Assembly: GCF_016907815.1 (NCBI RefSeq) | Contig: NZ_JAFBCQ010000001.1 | Span: 2,542,001-2,606,000, forward strand | Direction: 5' to 3' | DNA length: 64,000 bases | Source: Microbacterium aurum | GTDB lineage: Bacteria; Actinomycetota; Actinomycetes; Actinomycetales; Microbacteriaceae | Part shown: positions 27,540 through 35,646 of the stretch, one piece after another | How the letters are laid out: the number at the start of each line of letters is the position of its first letter | How positions within the stretch are numbered: position 1 is the stretch's first letter | Position numbers and translations under genes: made by a program | The notes under the pieces: model-generated | The model's database searches: none | Seen by the model: the letters and a program-made list of their open reading frames with translations, nothing else | Told to the model about the DNA's origin: nothing

Positions 27540-28946
27540 TCAGCTCAGCAGCATCGCACGGCCGGGCTCGCGGAGGATGTCCCCCACCGCGCGCAGGAAC
27601 CTCGACGCCTCCTGGCCGTCGGCCAGGCGGTGATCGAACGACAGGCTCAGCGTCACGATGTCGCGCAGGACGATCTGGCCGTCGTGTTCCCACGGGCGTC
27701 GGCGCACCGACCCGAGGCCGAGGATGCCGGCTTCTCCCGGATTGAGGATCGGCGTTCCCGCATCGATGCCGAACACGCCGAAGTTGGTGATCGAGAAGGT
27801 GCCGCCCGACAGCGCACCGGGAGCGGAGCGACCGCTGCGCGCCGTCTGCGCGAGCGCGCCGATCGCGTCGGCGAGCTCGACGAGCGTGAGGCGGTCGGCA
27901 TCGGCGATGTGCGGCACGACGAGGCCGCGCTCGGTCGCCGCGGCGATGCCGAGGTTCACATAGTGGAACTGCACGATCTCCCCGGCCGGCCCGTCCCAGC
28001 GGGCGTTGAGCGACGGTTCGGCGCGCAGCGCCAGGCAGACGGCCTTCGCGGCGACGGCGAGGATGCCGATGCGATGGCCGTCGAGGCGCCGATCGGCGCG
28101 GAGGTCTGCGACGAGCCGCACGGTCTCGGTGACATCGACCTCCAGGAAGGTCGTCACGTGCGGTGCGGTGAAGGCGCTCTGCACCATCGCGGCAGCGGTG
28201 TGCTTGCGCACGCCACGGATGGGGATGCGGGTCTCCCGCGCGCCCGGCGTTCCCGGCGCGGCCGTGGCGGAGGCCGACGCCGCCTGCGCCCGCATCGCAT
28301 CGGCGTAGCGGTCGACGTCCTCCCGGCGGATAACGCCCGTCACCCCGGACGCCTCGACGAGCGCCAGATCGACACCCCGCTCCTTCGCGTAGGCGCGGAC
28401 GGGGGGCGTGGAACGGGGACGCTCGTGGCGGAGATCCTCGGTCGGGGCGGGCGCGACGACATCGTGCGGCGCGTGGGCGAGCACGGCGGTGTCGGATGCC
28501 GATGCGGATGCCGCCGCGGCGCGCACGGCGCGCGCGCGTCGCTGCGGACGCCCCGCCGTGCGCGGAGCAGCCCCGTATCCGACGAGGTTCGGGACCGTGG
28601 CGTCGGTGTCGGCCGCCGCTGCCGCGGTGTCGGCCGCCGTCTCGCGGGTGACGCCGGCCGGGTCCGCGCTCCCGGCCCCGCCCGCGCCGGCCAGCGCCCC
28701 GACGTCGCCGGGCACGTCGATCGCGATGAGCGGCGCGCCGACGGCGACCACGTCGCCGGCCGCCGCGTGCAGGTCACTGACGGTGCCGGCGAACGGTGAC
28801 GGCAGTTCGACGATGGCCTTCGCGGTCTCGACCTCGGCGATCGGCTGGTTGAGCGTCACCTCGTCGCCGCGGGCGACGAGCCACTGCACGATCTCCGCCT
28901 CCGGCAGTCCCTCGCCGAGGTCGGGCAGCCGGAACTCGGCGATCAC
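27540..28946 (-). CDS. bkdC: Branched-chain 2-oxoacid dehydrogenase E2 (lipoyl acyltransferase)
   Basis: A 468-residue E2 subunit. The N-terminal lipoyl domain carries the lipoylated Lys in VETAKAIVELPSP (about 43). An Ala/Thr linker leads to a peripheral-subunit-binding domain (TPPVRAYAKERGVDLALV). The catalytic domain ends with SFDHRLADGQEASRFL (catalytic His/Asp). One lipoyl domain only. The GTG start overlaps the E1-beta stop (GTGA). A pyruvate-type complex is less likely because the neighbours belong to branched-chain degradation. No E3 gene is present here. Confidence 0.92.
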   Translation of the reverse strand: MIAEFRLPDLGEGLPEAEIVQWLVARGDEVTLNQPIAEVETAKAIVELPSPFAGTVSDLHAAAGDVVAVGAPLIAIDVPGDVGALAGAGGAGSADPAGVTRETAADTAAAAADTDATVPNLVGYGAAPRTAGRPQRRARAVRAAAASASASDTAVLAHAPHDVVAPAPTEDLRHERPRSTPPVRAYAKERGVDLALVEASGVTGVIRREDVDRYADAMRAQAASASATAAPGTPGARETRIPIRGVRKHTAAAMVQSAFTAPHVTTFLEVDVTETVRLVADLRADRRLDGHRIGILAVAAKAVCLALRAEPSLNARWDGPAGEIVQFHYVNLGIAAATERGLVVPHIADADRLTLVELADAIGALAQTARSGRSAPGALSGGTFSITNFGVFGIDAGTPILNPGEAGILGLGSVRRRPWEHDGQIVLRDIVTLSLSFDHRLADGQEASRFLRAVGDILREPGRAMLLS

Positions 28947-29953
28947 AGCGCCACCTCCGACAGGCTGTTCGGCCGGTCGAGCACGCGATCGACGGCGTCG
29001 AGGATGCGGTCGAGGTCGGGCAGGTGGTGCTTCTCGAGCTTCGCCGGCGGGTAGGGGATGTCATGCCCGGTCACGCGCTGCGGCGCGGCCTCGAGGTAGT
29101 GGAAGCACTGCTCGGTGAGACTCGTGATGATCTCGGCGGCGACACCCGCCTCTCCCCCGGCCTCGTGGGTGACGACGAGCCGGCCGGTCTTGCGGACGGA
29201 TGCCGCGAGCGTCCGGTAGTCGACCGGCGAGAGCGACCGTGCGTCGATGACCTCGATCGAGATCCCCTCGTCCTCGGCTGCCGCCGCGGCATCCAGCGCC
29301 GTCGTCACCTGGGCGCCATAGGTGACGAGCGTCACGTCATCCCCTTCCCGCGCGACGCGGGCGAGCCCCATCGGCGGCGCATCGGCGATGTCGGCGTCGA
29401 GGTCGACCTCCCCCTTGGCGTGGTACAGGCGCTTGGGCTCGAAGAAGATGACCGGGTCATCGCTCGCGATCGCCTGCTGCAGCACGGTGAACGCGTCCTG
29501 CGGGTTCGAGACCGCGACGACGCGCAGCCCGGCGGTGTGCACGAAGTACGCCTCGGGCGACTCGGAGTGATGCTCGGCGGCCCCCACACCACCCGCCCAG
29601 GGGATGCGGATCGTGATCGGCATCTTCACGCGCCCGCGCGTGCGATAGTGCAGCTTCGCCACCTGGCAGACGATCTGGTCGAAGGCGGGGTAGACGAAGC
29701 CGTCGAACTGGATCTCCACGACGGGACGGAAGCCGCGCACGGCGAGCCCCACCGCCGTCCCCACGATCCCCGACTCGGCGAGCGGGGTGTCGATGACGCG
29801 CTTCGGGCCGAACTCGTCGAGCAGGCCGTCGGTGATGCGGAACACACCGCCCAGCCGGCCGATGTCCTCGCCCATGATCAGCACGCGGTCATCGCGCCCC
29901 ATGGCGCTGCGCAGCCCCGCCGTGAGCGCCTGGCCCATCGTGATCTCGGTCAT
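28943..29953 (-). CDS. bkdB: Branched-chain 2-oxoacid dehydrogenase E1 beta subunit
   Basis: A 336-residue transketolase-like beta subunit: VLIMGEDIGRLGGVFR (Glu that activates thiamine diphosphate), ESGIVGTAVGLAVRG, and EVIDARSLSPVDYRTL and VTHEAGGEAGVAAEI in the C-terminal domain. The MTEITMGQAL start overlaps the E1-alpha stop (ATGA). It forms an alpha2beta2 heterotetramer with the product of the next gene upstream. Confidence 0.93.
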   Translation of the reverse strand: MTEITMGQALTAGLRSAMGRDDRVLIMGEDIGRLGGVFRITDGLLDEFGPKRVIDTPLAESGIVGTAVGLAVRGFRPVVEIQFDGFVYPAFDQIVCQVAKLHYRTRGRVKMPITIRIPWAGGVGAAEHHSESPEAYFVHTAGLRVVAVSNPQDAFTVLQQAIASDDPVIFFEPKRLYHAKGEVDLDADIADAPPMGLARVAREGDDVTLVTYGAQVTTALDAAAAAEDEGISIEVIDARSLSPVDYRTLAASVRKTGRLVVTHEAGGEAGVAAEIITSLTEQCFHYLEAAPQRVTGHDIPYPPAKLEKHHLPDLDRILDAVDRVLDRPNSLSEVAL

Positions 29954-31071
29954 CGCGTCGGCTCCGTCTCGGCGAAGCCGTCGAGGTAGGCGGCGAATCG
30001 CGCGCGCTGCCGCTCGATGCCGGTGTGCGGTTCGGCGTAGACGTCGTCGAGCACCTCGATGGCCGGGCGGGTGACAGCGGTCAGCGCGGCCTCGCGCATC
30101 GCCGCGGCGCCGGCGTCGGCATCCGCCGTCACCTGCGCGGCGAACGCGTCGTCCCACGCGCCGGTGGCGCGCAGGTAGGCCTCCACCCGCAGCAGCGGGT
30201 CGCGCTGGCGCCACGCCTCCACCTCGTCGCGGTCGCGGTAACGGGTGGGGTCGTCGGAGGTCGTGTGCGGGCCCATGCGGTAGGTGACCATCTCGAGGAA
30301 GACCGGTCCCTCGCCGCGGCGGGCGTGGTCGAGGGCCCACCGCATCGCGGCGGTGCTGGCGAGCACGTCGTTGCCGTCGACCCGCATGCTGGGGATGCCG
30401 AAGCCCGGCGCCCGGCCGGCGATGGGGAACCGGGACTGCACGGTGACCGGCTCGGAGATCGCCCACTGGTTGTTGGAGCAGACGAAGACGACGGGTGCCT
30501 GGAACGAGGAGGCGAACACCATCGCCTCGTTGACATCGCCCTGGCTGGTCGCACCGTCGCCGAAGTAGGCGACGGCGGCCTGGTCGGTGCCGTCGCGCTG
30601 GATGCCCATGGCGTAGCCGACGGCGTGCAGGCTCTGCGCACCGATGATGATCTGCGGGTTGGCGAGGTTCAGCGCGTACGGATCGTAGGTGGCGTGCACC
30701 TCGCCGCGCCACGCGAGCACGAGGTCGGCCGGTGCGCCGCCGCGGACGATCGTCACGCCGCATTCGCGATAGCTCGGGAACAGGAAGTCGTCGTCGCGGC
30801 ACGCGCGGGCGGTGCCGACCTGGACGGCCTCCTGGCCCTGCGCGGGCGCCCACAGGCCGAGGTGGCCCTGCCGCTGGAGGGCGACGCCCTCGGCGTCCAT
30901 CCGTCGCACGATGGCCATGTCGCGGTACAGGGCGCGAAGCGCCGCGCCGTCGATGTCCTGGACCCAGCGGTCGAGCCGGGGATCGGCGATGCGCCGCCCC
31001 TCGGGGGTGAGCAGACGCGCCGTGTCGTCCAGCGCCGTCATCGCTTCGTCGGTGGTCAGGGTATACACCAT
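29950..31071 (-). CDS. bkdA: Branched-chain 2-oxoacid dehydrogenase E1 alpha subunit
   Basis: A 373-residue alpha subunit with the thiamine diphosphate/Mg motif GDGATSQGDVNEAM through CSNNQWAIS (about 190-235). The phosphorylation-loop-like region is RMGPHTTSDDPTRYRD. The family name BCKDH rather than PDH is favoured by the heterodimeric E1 and the cluster content. It is the first gene of the bkdABC operon. AGAGAGGGATCACA precedes the ATG. It is divergent from an Lrp/AsnC gene. Confidence 0.93.
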   Translation of the reverse strand: MVYTLTTDEAMTALDDTARLLTPEGRRIADPRLDRWVQDIDGAALRALYRDMAIVRRMDAEGVALQRQGHLGLWAPAQGQEAVQVGTARACRDDDFLFPSYRECGVTIVRGGAPADLVLAWRGEVHATYDPYALNLANPQIIIGAQSLHAVGYAMGIQRDGTDQAAVAYFGDGATSQGDVNEAMVFASSFQAPVVFVCSNNQWAISEPVTVQSRFPIAGRAPGFGIPSMRVDGNDVLASTAAMRWALDHARRGEGPVFLEMVTYRMGPHTTSDDPTRYRDRDEVEAWRQRDPLLRVEAYLRATGAWDDAFAAQVTADADAGAAAMREAALTAVTRPAIEVLDDVYAEPHTGIERQRARFAAYLDGFAETEPTR

Positions 31072-31204
31072 TGTGATCCCTCTCTGGTCGCCGCGCGCGC
31101 TCTTGTGGAGCGCGACCGCGTCCGGGGCCGGCCTCGTCGCCGGTTCACCCGAAGGCTACGTCCGCATCGCACCTAGCTCAAGCATTCCGGTCACCGTTGA
31201 GCAT

Positions 31205-31214
31205 GTTGCGCAAC
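31205..31214. promoter_or_regulatory. Palindromic site upstream of the Lrp/AsnC gene
   Basis: GTTGCGCAAC is a perfect 10-bp palindrome 33 bases before the lrp-like start, in the bkdA/lrp divergent region. A second inverted repeat, GCTCAA (31176-31181) and TTGAGC (31197-31202), lies just upstream. Together they are plausible Lrp-family binding sites for both promoters. Confidence 0.45.
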
Positions 31215-31247
31215 GACGCCCCGAAACTCCTGCTAGCGTTGGGCATT

Positions 31248-31751
31248 ATGGGACCCCTCGATCGCGTCGATCTCGACCTGCTGGAAGCTCTCGCCGATGA
31301 CCACCGCGCGACCGTCGTCGCGCTGGCCGAGCGACTGGGACTGTCGCGCAACACTGTCCAGGCGCGGCTCGGCCGCCTGGAGCGCGCTGATGTGTTCGGG
31401 TCGTTCGAGCGCGCGATGTCGCCGGCCGCGCTGGGCTTTCCCATCCAGGCCGTCCTGAGCGTGACCGTCCACCAGGCGCACCTGCCGCGCATCACGACGG
31501 CGATCGCCGCGATCCCCGAGGTGATCTCGGCGCACGGGCTCAGCGGTCAGATCGATCTGCTGGTGCGGGTCGCCGCACGCGACACCCAGCACCTGTTCGA
31601 TGTGGACGCCCGCATCCTCGGGATCGAAGGCGTCGAGCGCACCGAGACCTCCCTCGTCATGGGCGAGGTCATCGAGTACCGGATCCGCCCTCTCCTGCAG
31701 ATGGCACGGGGAGCGTCGGCACGGGCAGACTCGGGTCGGCGGGAACGCTGA
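31248..31751 (+). CDS. Lrp/AsnC-family transcriptional regulator (BkdR-like)
   Basis: A 167-residue protein: N-terminal HTH (VALAERLGLSRNTVQARLGRLERADVF, about 20-50) and a RAM ligand-binding domain (VLSVTVHQAHLPRITTAIAAIPEVISAHGLSGQIDL). Lrp/AsnC regulators often respond to amino acids and control adjacent degradation genes. Divergence from bkdA suggests a BkdR-type activator sensing branched-chain amino acids. The ATG at 31248 is preferred over 31197, which would add a non-homologous leader. The 3' end overlaps the convergent exporter gene by 83 bases. Confidence 0.9.
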   Translation: MGPLDRVDLDLLEALADDHRATVVALAERLGLSRNTVQARLGRLERADVFGSFERAMSPAALGFPIQAVLSVTVHQAHLPRITTAIAAIPEVISAHGLSGQIDLLVRVAARDTQHLFDVDARILGIEGVERTETSLVMGEVIEYRIRPLLQMARGASARADSGRRER

Positions 31752-32715
31752 CGGCATCGACCTCCGCGGCATCCATCCGCACGAGGACGACCCCGGCCAG
31801 CAGCAGCGCGCCGCCGATGAACTGGATCGGGGCGGGCGTCTCGCCCAGCAGCAGCCAGGCGAACCCGAGCGCGAACAGCACCTCGCTGAGCCCGATGAAC
31901 GAGGCGAGGCGCGACCCGACGCGGGGCACCGCCATGACGCCCAGCGCGTACCCCAGCGTGGTCGCCACGCCGCCCACCCACAGCAGGGCGAGGATGCCGG
32001 GGATCTCGACGCCCCGGAAGACCACCGTCACCGAGGGCGCAGCGAACGGCAGCACGCCGGAGACGGCGAGGACGCCCATGAACAGCGCCCCCACCAGCAG
32101 CCCGCCCGCGGCCAGGGCGAGCGGCGGCAGATCGTCGCCGGTGCGCTCGCTCATGACGAAGTACACGCAGACGCAGATCGCCGCCCCGAGGGCGAGCAGG
32201 GTGCCGAGCAGGTCGAAGCGCGCGCCGGTGATGTCGACCACCAGCACGAGCCCGGCGATCGCGACGATCGATCCGATGATGACGAGGCGGGACGGCGTGC
32301 GGCGGGTGCGCAGCCACACGAACCCGACGAGCATGACCGGGGCGAGGTACTGGATCAGCAGGGCCACGGCCACCGGCATCCGCTGCATCGCGGAGAAGAA
32401 GAGCAGCTGACACCCCGCGACCGGGATCAGGCCGAACGCGAGGAGCGCGAGCCCGTGGCGCCGCAGGAAGGACCGCTCCCGGCGCAGGGCGCCGATGAGC
32501 GCAGGCGAGAGGATGAGCCCCGCCAGTCCCATGCGCACGATGAGCGCCGCGGACAGCGACCAGCCCGCTTCGAGCAGGGGCTTGACGAGTGGACCGCTGG
32601 AGGAGAACGCCAGCGCCGAGGCGACCGCCATGACGATGCCCGCGGTGCGGCGGCGCGGCACCGGCGAGGCGGGCACGGCGGGGACGATGATGTCCAGCGG
32701 AGCGGTGTGGGTCAC
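31669..32715 (-). CDS. EamA/DMT-superfamily exporter (RhtA-like)
   Basis: A 348-residue protein with ten hydrophobic segments arranged as two EamA repeats (about 25-155 and 170-315), including SSGPLVKPLLEAGWS and ISLGEVLFALGFAWLLLGETP-like motifs (GLSEVLFALGFAWLLLGE). Such carriers export amino acids or metabolites. The C-terminal 25 residues are Pro/Ser-rich and encoded over the end of the Lrp gene on the other strand. The start is GTG 32715. It is divergent from the CGNR regulator gene, which could control it. Confidence 0.87.
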   Translation of the reverse strand: MTHTAPLDIIVPAVPASPVPRRRTAGIVMAVASALAFSSSGPLVKPLLEAGWSLSAALIVRMGLAGLILSPALIGALRRERSFLRRHGLALLAFGLIPVAGCQLLFFSAMQRMPVAVALLIQYLAPVMLVGFVWLRTRRTPSRLVIIGSIVAIAGLVLVVDITGARFDLLGTLLALGAAICVCVYFVMSERTGDDLPPLALAAGGLLVGALFMGVLAVSGVLPFAAPSVTVVFRGVEIPGILALLWVGGVATTLGYALGVMAVPRVGSRLASFIGLSEVLFALGFAWLLLGETPAPIQFIGGALLLAGVVLVRMDAAEVDAVSVPADPSLPVPTLPVPSAGEGGSGTR

Positions 32716-32759
32716 CGGCGGTCCCTTGAGTTCAGATGCGGCCCTGTCAGGAGTGACTG

Positions 32760-32769
32760 GTGTTTACAC
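32760..32769. promoter_or_regulatory. Inverted repeat in the exporter/CGNR divergent region
   Basis: GTGT-TT-ACAC sits between the two divergent starts, flanked by two copies of ACTGGTG. A wider TGTCA...TGACA pair surrounds it. This is a possible operator for the CGNR-type protein; no experimental motif is known to me. Confidence 0.35.
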
Positions 32770-32805
32770 TGGTGACAGTAGCGCCCCGGATGGTCAGGAG
32801 TCAAT

Positions 32806-33366
32806 GTGGTTTTCATTCGTGACACGGAGATGTCGCTGCGTGCGGGCGCGGCCCTCGTGAACACGCTGCGCAACGTGTCGTTCGACGAGACCGACACGCT
32901 CATGTCGACCGACGATCTCGACCTGTATCTGGCGGAGTACCCCTTCACCGGCCGCATCCGTCGCGACGAGGTGGAGTTGCGCGAGCTGCGCGCGGCCCGC
33001 GCGCGGCTGCGGGAGCTGTGGAGCGTCGGCCGCGTCGATGCGGTGCCGCTCGTCAACGCACTGCTGCGCGACGGCCGAGCGCTCCCCCAGCTGGTCATCC
33101 ACGACGGCTACGACTGGCACATCCACGCGACCGACGACTCCGATCCGCTGGCGACGCGCATCCTCGTGGAGGTGGCGATGGCGTTCGCCGAGGTCATCCG
33201 CGCCGACCAGTGGGACCGCGTGCGCGTGTGCTCCGCCGACGACTGCGACGCCGTGTACGTCGACTTCTCCAAGAACGGCTCGAAGCGCTACTGCGACACC
33301 GGCAACTGCGGCAACCGCATGAACGTCAACGCGTATCGGCGGCGCCGGGCGCGACAAACCGCCTGA
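32806..33366 (+). CDS. CGNR zinc-finger (ABATE-domain) transcriptional regulator
   Basis: A 186-residue protein. The N-terminal ABATE-like region leads to a C-terminal CGNR zinc finger: VCSADDCDAVYVDFSKNGSKRYC followed by CGNRMNVNAYRRRR. The four Cys (CxxxxC... C...C) are present. CGNR proteins are putative stress-related regulators, often next to EamA-type exporters, as here. The GTG at 32806 follows CAGGAGTCAAT. The last 41 bases overlap the convergent hydrolase gene. Confidence 0.9.
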   Translation: MVFIRDTEMSLRAGAALVNTLRNVSFDETDTLMSTDDLDLYLAEYPFTGRIRRDEVELRELRAARARLRELWSVGRVDAVPLVNALLRDGRALPQLVIHDGYDWHIHATDDSDPLATRILVEVAMAFAEVIRADQWDRVRVCSADDCDAVYVDFSKNGSKRYCDTGNCGNRMNVNAYRRRRARQTA

Positions 33367-34225
33367 TCGCCTCGGCGGCCTCACGCGGCGTCTCGTAGTG
33401 GATGAGGTGCCCGACGCCCGCGATCTCCACGAGCTCCGCCCGCGGGAACAGCGTCTGCAGGTGCCGCTCCGCCTCGATCGGCGTGATGTCGTCCTTCTCC
33501 GCCGCGATGAGCAGCGTCGGCTGCGAGATGCGCGGCGCGAAGGCGCGCACGTCGTTCGAGACGGAGGCGACGAAGCCCTGATGCAGCACGTCCCGGTCGC
33601 CGAACCGAGAGAAGTACGTGTCGTGCTGATCGTGCACGAAGGCCCGCAGCTGCCGGTCGCGGGTCTTCACCATCGACACGCTCATCACCCGGACGATCAG
33701 CCGATTGCGCAGGAGGGCGTCGCCGAGGCGCTTCGGCAGCTTCGCCCCCGCCCAGTAGTAGAAGACGGCGAGGCGGGTGAGGATGCCGCGGGGTCCCTCC
33801 AGCGCGGGCGCCCCGATCGGATTGACGAGGATGACGCGGGGGGTCTCCAGCCCGCCGGCGACGGCCGCCGCGACGACGATCGAGCCGAACGAGTGACCCA
33901 GGATGTCGGCGCCGGGTGCCACGGCCGCGGCGAACGCCGTGAGCCACTCGGCGTAGGCCTGCAGCGTGTGCTCACGCCCCGGCAGCGGCGGGGTCTCGCC
34001 GAAGCCGGGGAGATCCGGCGAGATGATCCGGATGCCGGGCAGGAACGCCACGACCGGCTCGAGCCCGTGGTGGTCCCCGCGGTAGCCGTGCACCATGAGG
34101 AGCGTGGTCTCGGCATCCGCCGGCCCATATACCCAATACGCCGTCGTGCCACCCGCCACCTCGACCTCGTGGCGGCTGACCGGGACGGTCGCGAGCGCGT
34201 CGGCATACGGGGAGGTCACGGGCAC
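33326..34225 (-). CDS. Alpha/beta-hydrolase fold protein
   Basis: A 299-residue hydrolase. The oxyanion region is MVHGYRGDHHG, the nucleophile elbow is GHSFGSIV (Ser about 115), the acid lies near LIAAEKDDITP and the His is in GVGHLIHYETP near the C-terminus. All triad residues are present. The substrate is unknown. It starts at GTG 34225, with a second in-frame GTG at 34219. Confidence 0.88.
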   Translation of the reverse strand: MPVTSPYADALATVPVSRHEVEVAGGTTAYWVYGPADAETTLLMVHGYRGDHHGLEPVVAFLPGIRIISPDLPGFGETPPLPGREHTLQAYAEWLTAFAAAVAPGADILGHSFGSIVVAAAVAGGLETPRVILVNPIGAPALEGPRGILTRLAVFYYWAGAKLPKRLGDALLRNRLIVRVMSVSMVKTRDRQLRAFVHDQHDTYFSRFGDRDVLHQGFVASVSNDVRAFAPRISQPTLLIAAEKDDITPIEAERHLQTLFPRAELVEIAGVGHLIHYETPREAAEAIRRFVAPGAADTR

Positions 34226-34296
34226 CCGTCGAGTCTACGGACCTTCGCGCGTGGCGCTGCCGGCCGATGTCGGGGGCAGGACATACCGTCGAAGGC

Positions 34297-35091
34297 ATGG
34301 ACAGGTGGCAGGCGCTCCCCCTGTGGGATGACCCGGTGCAGGATGCGGTGCCGAGCGCGGCGCCGGTGTCGGCGGATGCCGCGCCCATCGCCCCCGCTGC
34401 GTCGGACCGGCGCTGGTGCGACACCGTCGGCGTGTTCGACCTCGAGACGACGGGCGTCGACGTTACGGTCGACCGCGTCGTGACAGCCCACGTCGGCGTG
34501 CTGGGGCCGGGCGGCGAGCCACTGTCCGCCCGTTCCTGGCTGGCTGATCCGGGTATCGAGATCCCCGAGGGTGCGACCGCCGTCCACGGCATCACCACGG
34601 CGCACGCGCGAGCGCACGGGCGCCCGGCCGTCGACGTCGTCGCCGAGGTCGTCGCCGCCCTCCGGGAGCTGTTCGCCGCCGGCATCCCCATCGTCGCCTA
34701 CAACGCGCCGTACGACTTCTCGCTCCTCAAGTACGAGGCCCTGCGGCACGGCATCGAGCCGATCATCGACCCGGCGCCGGTCATCGATCCGCTCGTGCTC
34801 GACAAGGCCCACGACCGCTACCGCAAGGGCAAACGCACCCTCGAGGTCGTCGCCGCGCATTACGCCGTCACGCTCACGGGCGCCCACGACGCCGCGGCCG
34901 ACGCGATCGCCGCTGGTCGGGTCGCCCAGGCGCTCGCCGAGCGCTTCGGCCTCGACGCCCCGGCGCACGAGCTGCACACGCAGCAGATCGGCTGGGCACG
35001 GGCGCAGGCCGAGAGCCTCACGGAGTACTTCATCCGCATCGGTCGGCTCGATCCTTCCGACGCCCTCGACGGCAGCTGGCCGATCCGCTGA
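34297..35091 (+). CDS. DnaQ-like DEDDh 3'-5' exonuclease
   Basis: A 264-residue protein with the exonuclease motifs: Exo I VFDLETTGVD (Asp/Glu, about 50), Exo II VAYNAPYDFSLLKYEA, and Exo III AHDAAADAIAAGRV (His/Asp). A Pro/Ala linker precedes the domain. It resembles DNA polymerase III epsilon-like stand-alone exonucleases that proofread or degrade nucleic acid ends. The ATG at 34297 is chosen because the upstream extension from 34267 is not domain-like. Confidence 0.88.
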   Translation: MDRWQALPLWDDPVQDAVPSAAPVSADAAPIAPAASDRRWCDTVGVFDLETTGVDVTVDRVVTAHVGVLGPGGEPLSARSWLADPGIEIPEGATAVHGITTAHARAHGRPAVDVVAEVVAALRELFAAGIPIVAYNAPYDFSLLKYEALRHGIEPIIDPAPVIDPLVLDKAHDRYRKGKRTLEVVAAHYAVTLTGAHDAAADAIAAGRVAQALAERFGLDAPAHELHTQQIGWARAQAESLTEYFIRIGRLDPSDALDGSWPIR

Positions 35092-35277
35092 CGGCGTTTC
35101 GTCTCGCTGCGCTCGCTCAACGACCGGGGGATCGCCGACCCTTCGACAGGCGCGCGGAACGGCGACCCTTCGACAGGCTCAGGGACCGGCTTTCGTCGTT
35201 CCGCTGCGCGGAACGGCGACCCTTCGACAGGCTCAGGGACCGGCTTTCGTCGTTCCGCTGCGCGGAACGACGAAAGC
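35092..35277. repeat. Intergenic tandem and palindromic repeats
   Basis: Two exact 54-bp copies run 35156-35209 and 35210-35263 (beginning GGAACGGCGACCCTTCGACAGG), with partial copies before (from about 35131) and after (35264 on). Each contains CCCTTCGACAGGCTCAGGG. The junction forms a long hairpin, GCTTTCGTCGTTCCGC / GCGGAACGACGAAAGC with a 3-base loop (35243-35277). No coding potential is seen. Confidence 0.9.
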
Positions 35278-35296
35278 CCCGCCGGAGCGGGGCTTT
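35273..35296 (-). terminator. Terminator of rpmE2
   Basis: A perfect 10-bp stem AAAGCCCCGC / GCGGGGCTTT with a 4-base loop (CGGA) lies 18 bases after the rpmE2 stop on the minus strand. It partly shares bases with the right end of the repeat hairpin, so the two structures are alternatives. Confidence 0.75.
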
Positions 35297-35313
35297 CGAG
35301 ACGGAGCGACGGC

Positions 35314-35565
35314 TTACTTGGTGCCGAAGTTCTTGAAGCGCTGGTTGAACTTCTCGACGCGACCGGCCGAGTCCATGATGCGCTGCTTGCCCGTGTAGAA
35401 CGGGTGCGACGCGGAGGAGATCTCGACGTCGATGACGGGGTAGGTCTCGCCGTCGAGCTCGATCGTCTTGTCGCTTGTGACCGTGGAACGGGTCAGGAAC
35501 GTCTCGCCGGAGCCGAGGTCGCGGAACACGACCGCGTGGTACTCGGGGTGGATGTCAGTCTTCAT
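35314..35565 (-). CDS. rpmE2: 50S ribosomal protein L31 type B
   Basis: An 83-residue protein with the type B L31 pattern [27 protein letters not shown] and ending [11 protein letters not shown]. It lacks the CxxC zinc ligands of type A L31, so it is the zinc-independent paralogue often induced under zinc limitation. No convincing Zur box was found upstream. A leader hairpin lies between the probable promoter and the ATG. Confidence 0.96.
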   Translation of the reverse strand: MKTDIHPEYHAVVFRDLGSGETFLTRSTVTSDKTIELDGETYPVIDVEISSASHPFYTGKQRIMDSAGRVEKFNQRFKNFGTK

Positions 35566-35585
35566 GGTGGGTCCTGTCCAGAGAT

Positions 35586-35605
35586 GTCCTGGATTTTGCC
35601 AGGAC
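35586..35605 (-). promoter_or_regulatory. Leader hairpin of rpmE2
   Basis: In the untranslated leader, GTCCTGG-(6)-CCAGGAC forms a 7-bp hairpin about 20 bases before the ATG. A TAGAAT box, similar to a -10 element, is at 35641-35646 on the minus strand. Ribosomal protein leaders can be autoregulatory, but nothing specific is recognised. Confidence 0.35.
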
Positions 35606-35646
35606 GCGGAAAGTCAGCGGCGCGAATGCACCAAGGGTCGATTCTA

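Noticed and set aside
35092..35277. CRISPR array
   Set aside because: The copies are directly adjacent without variable spacers, and no cas genes are present.
35566..35646. Zur box upstream of rpmE2
   Set aside because: No TGAAAATCATTTTCA-like palindrome could be found, although the gene class is often Zur controlled.
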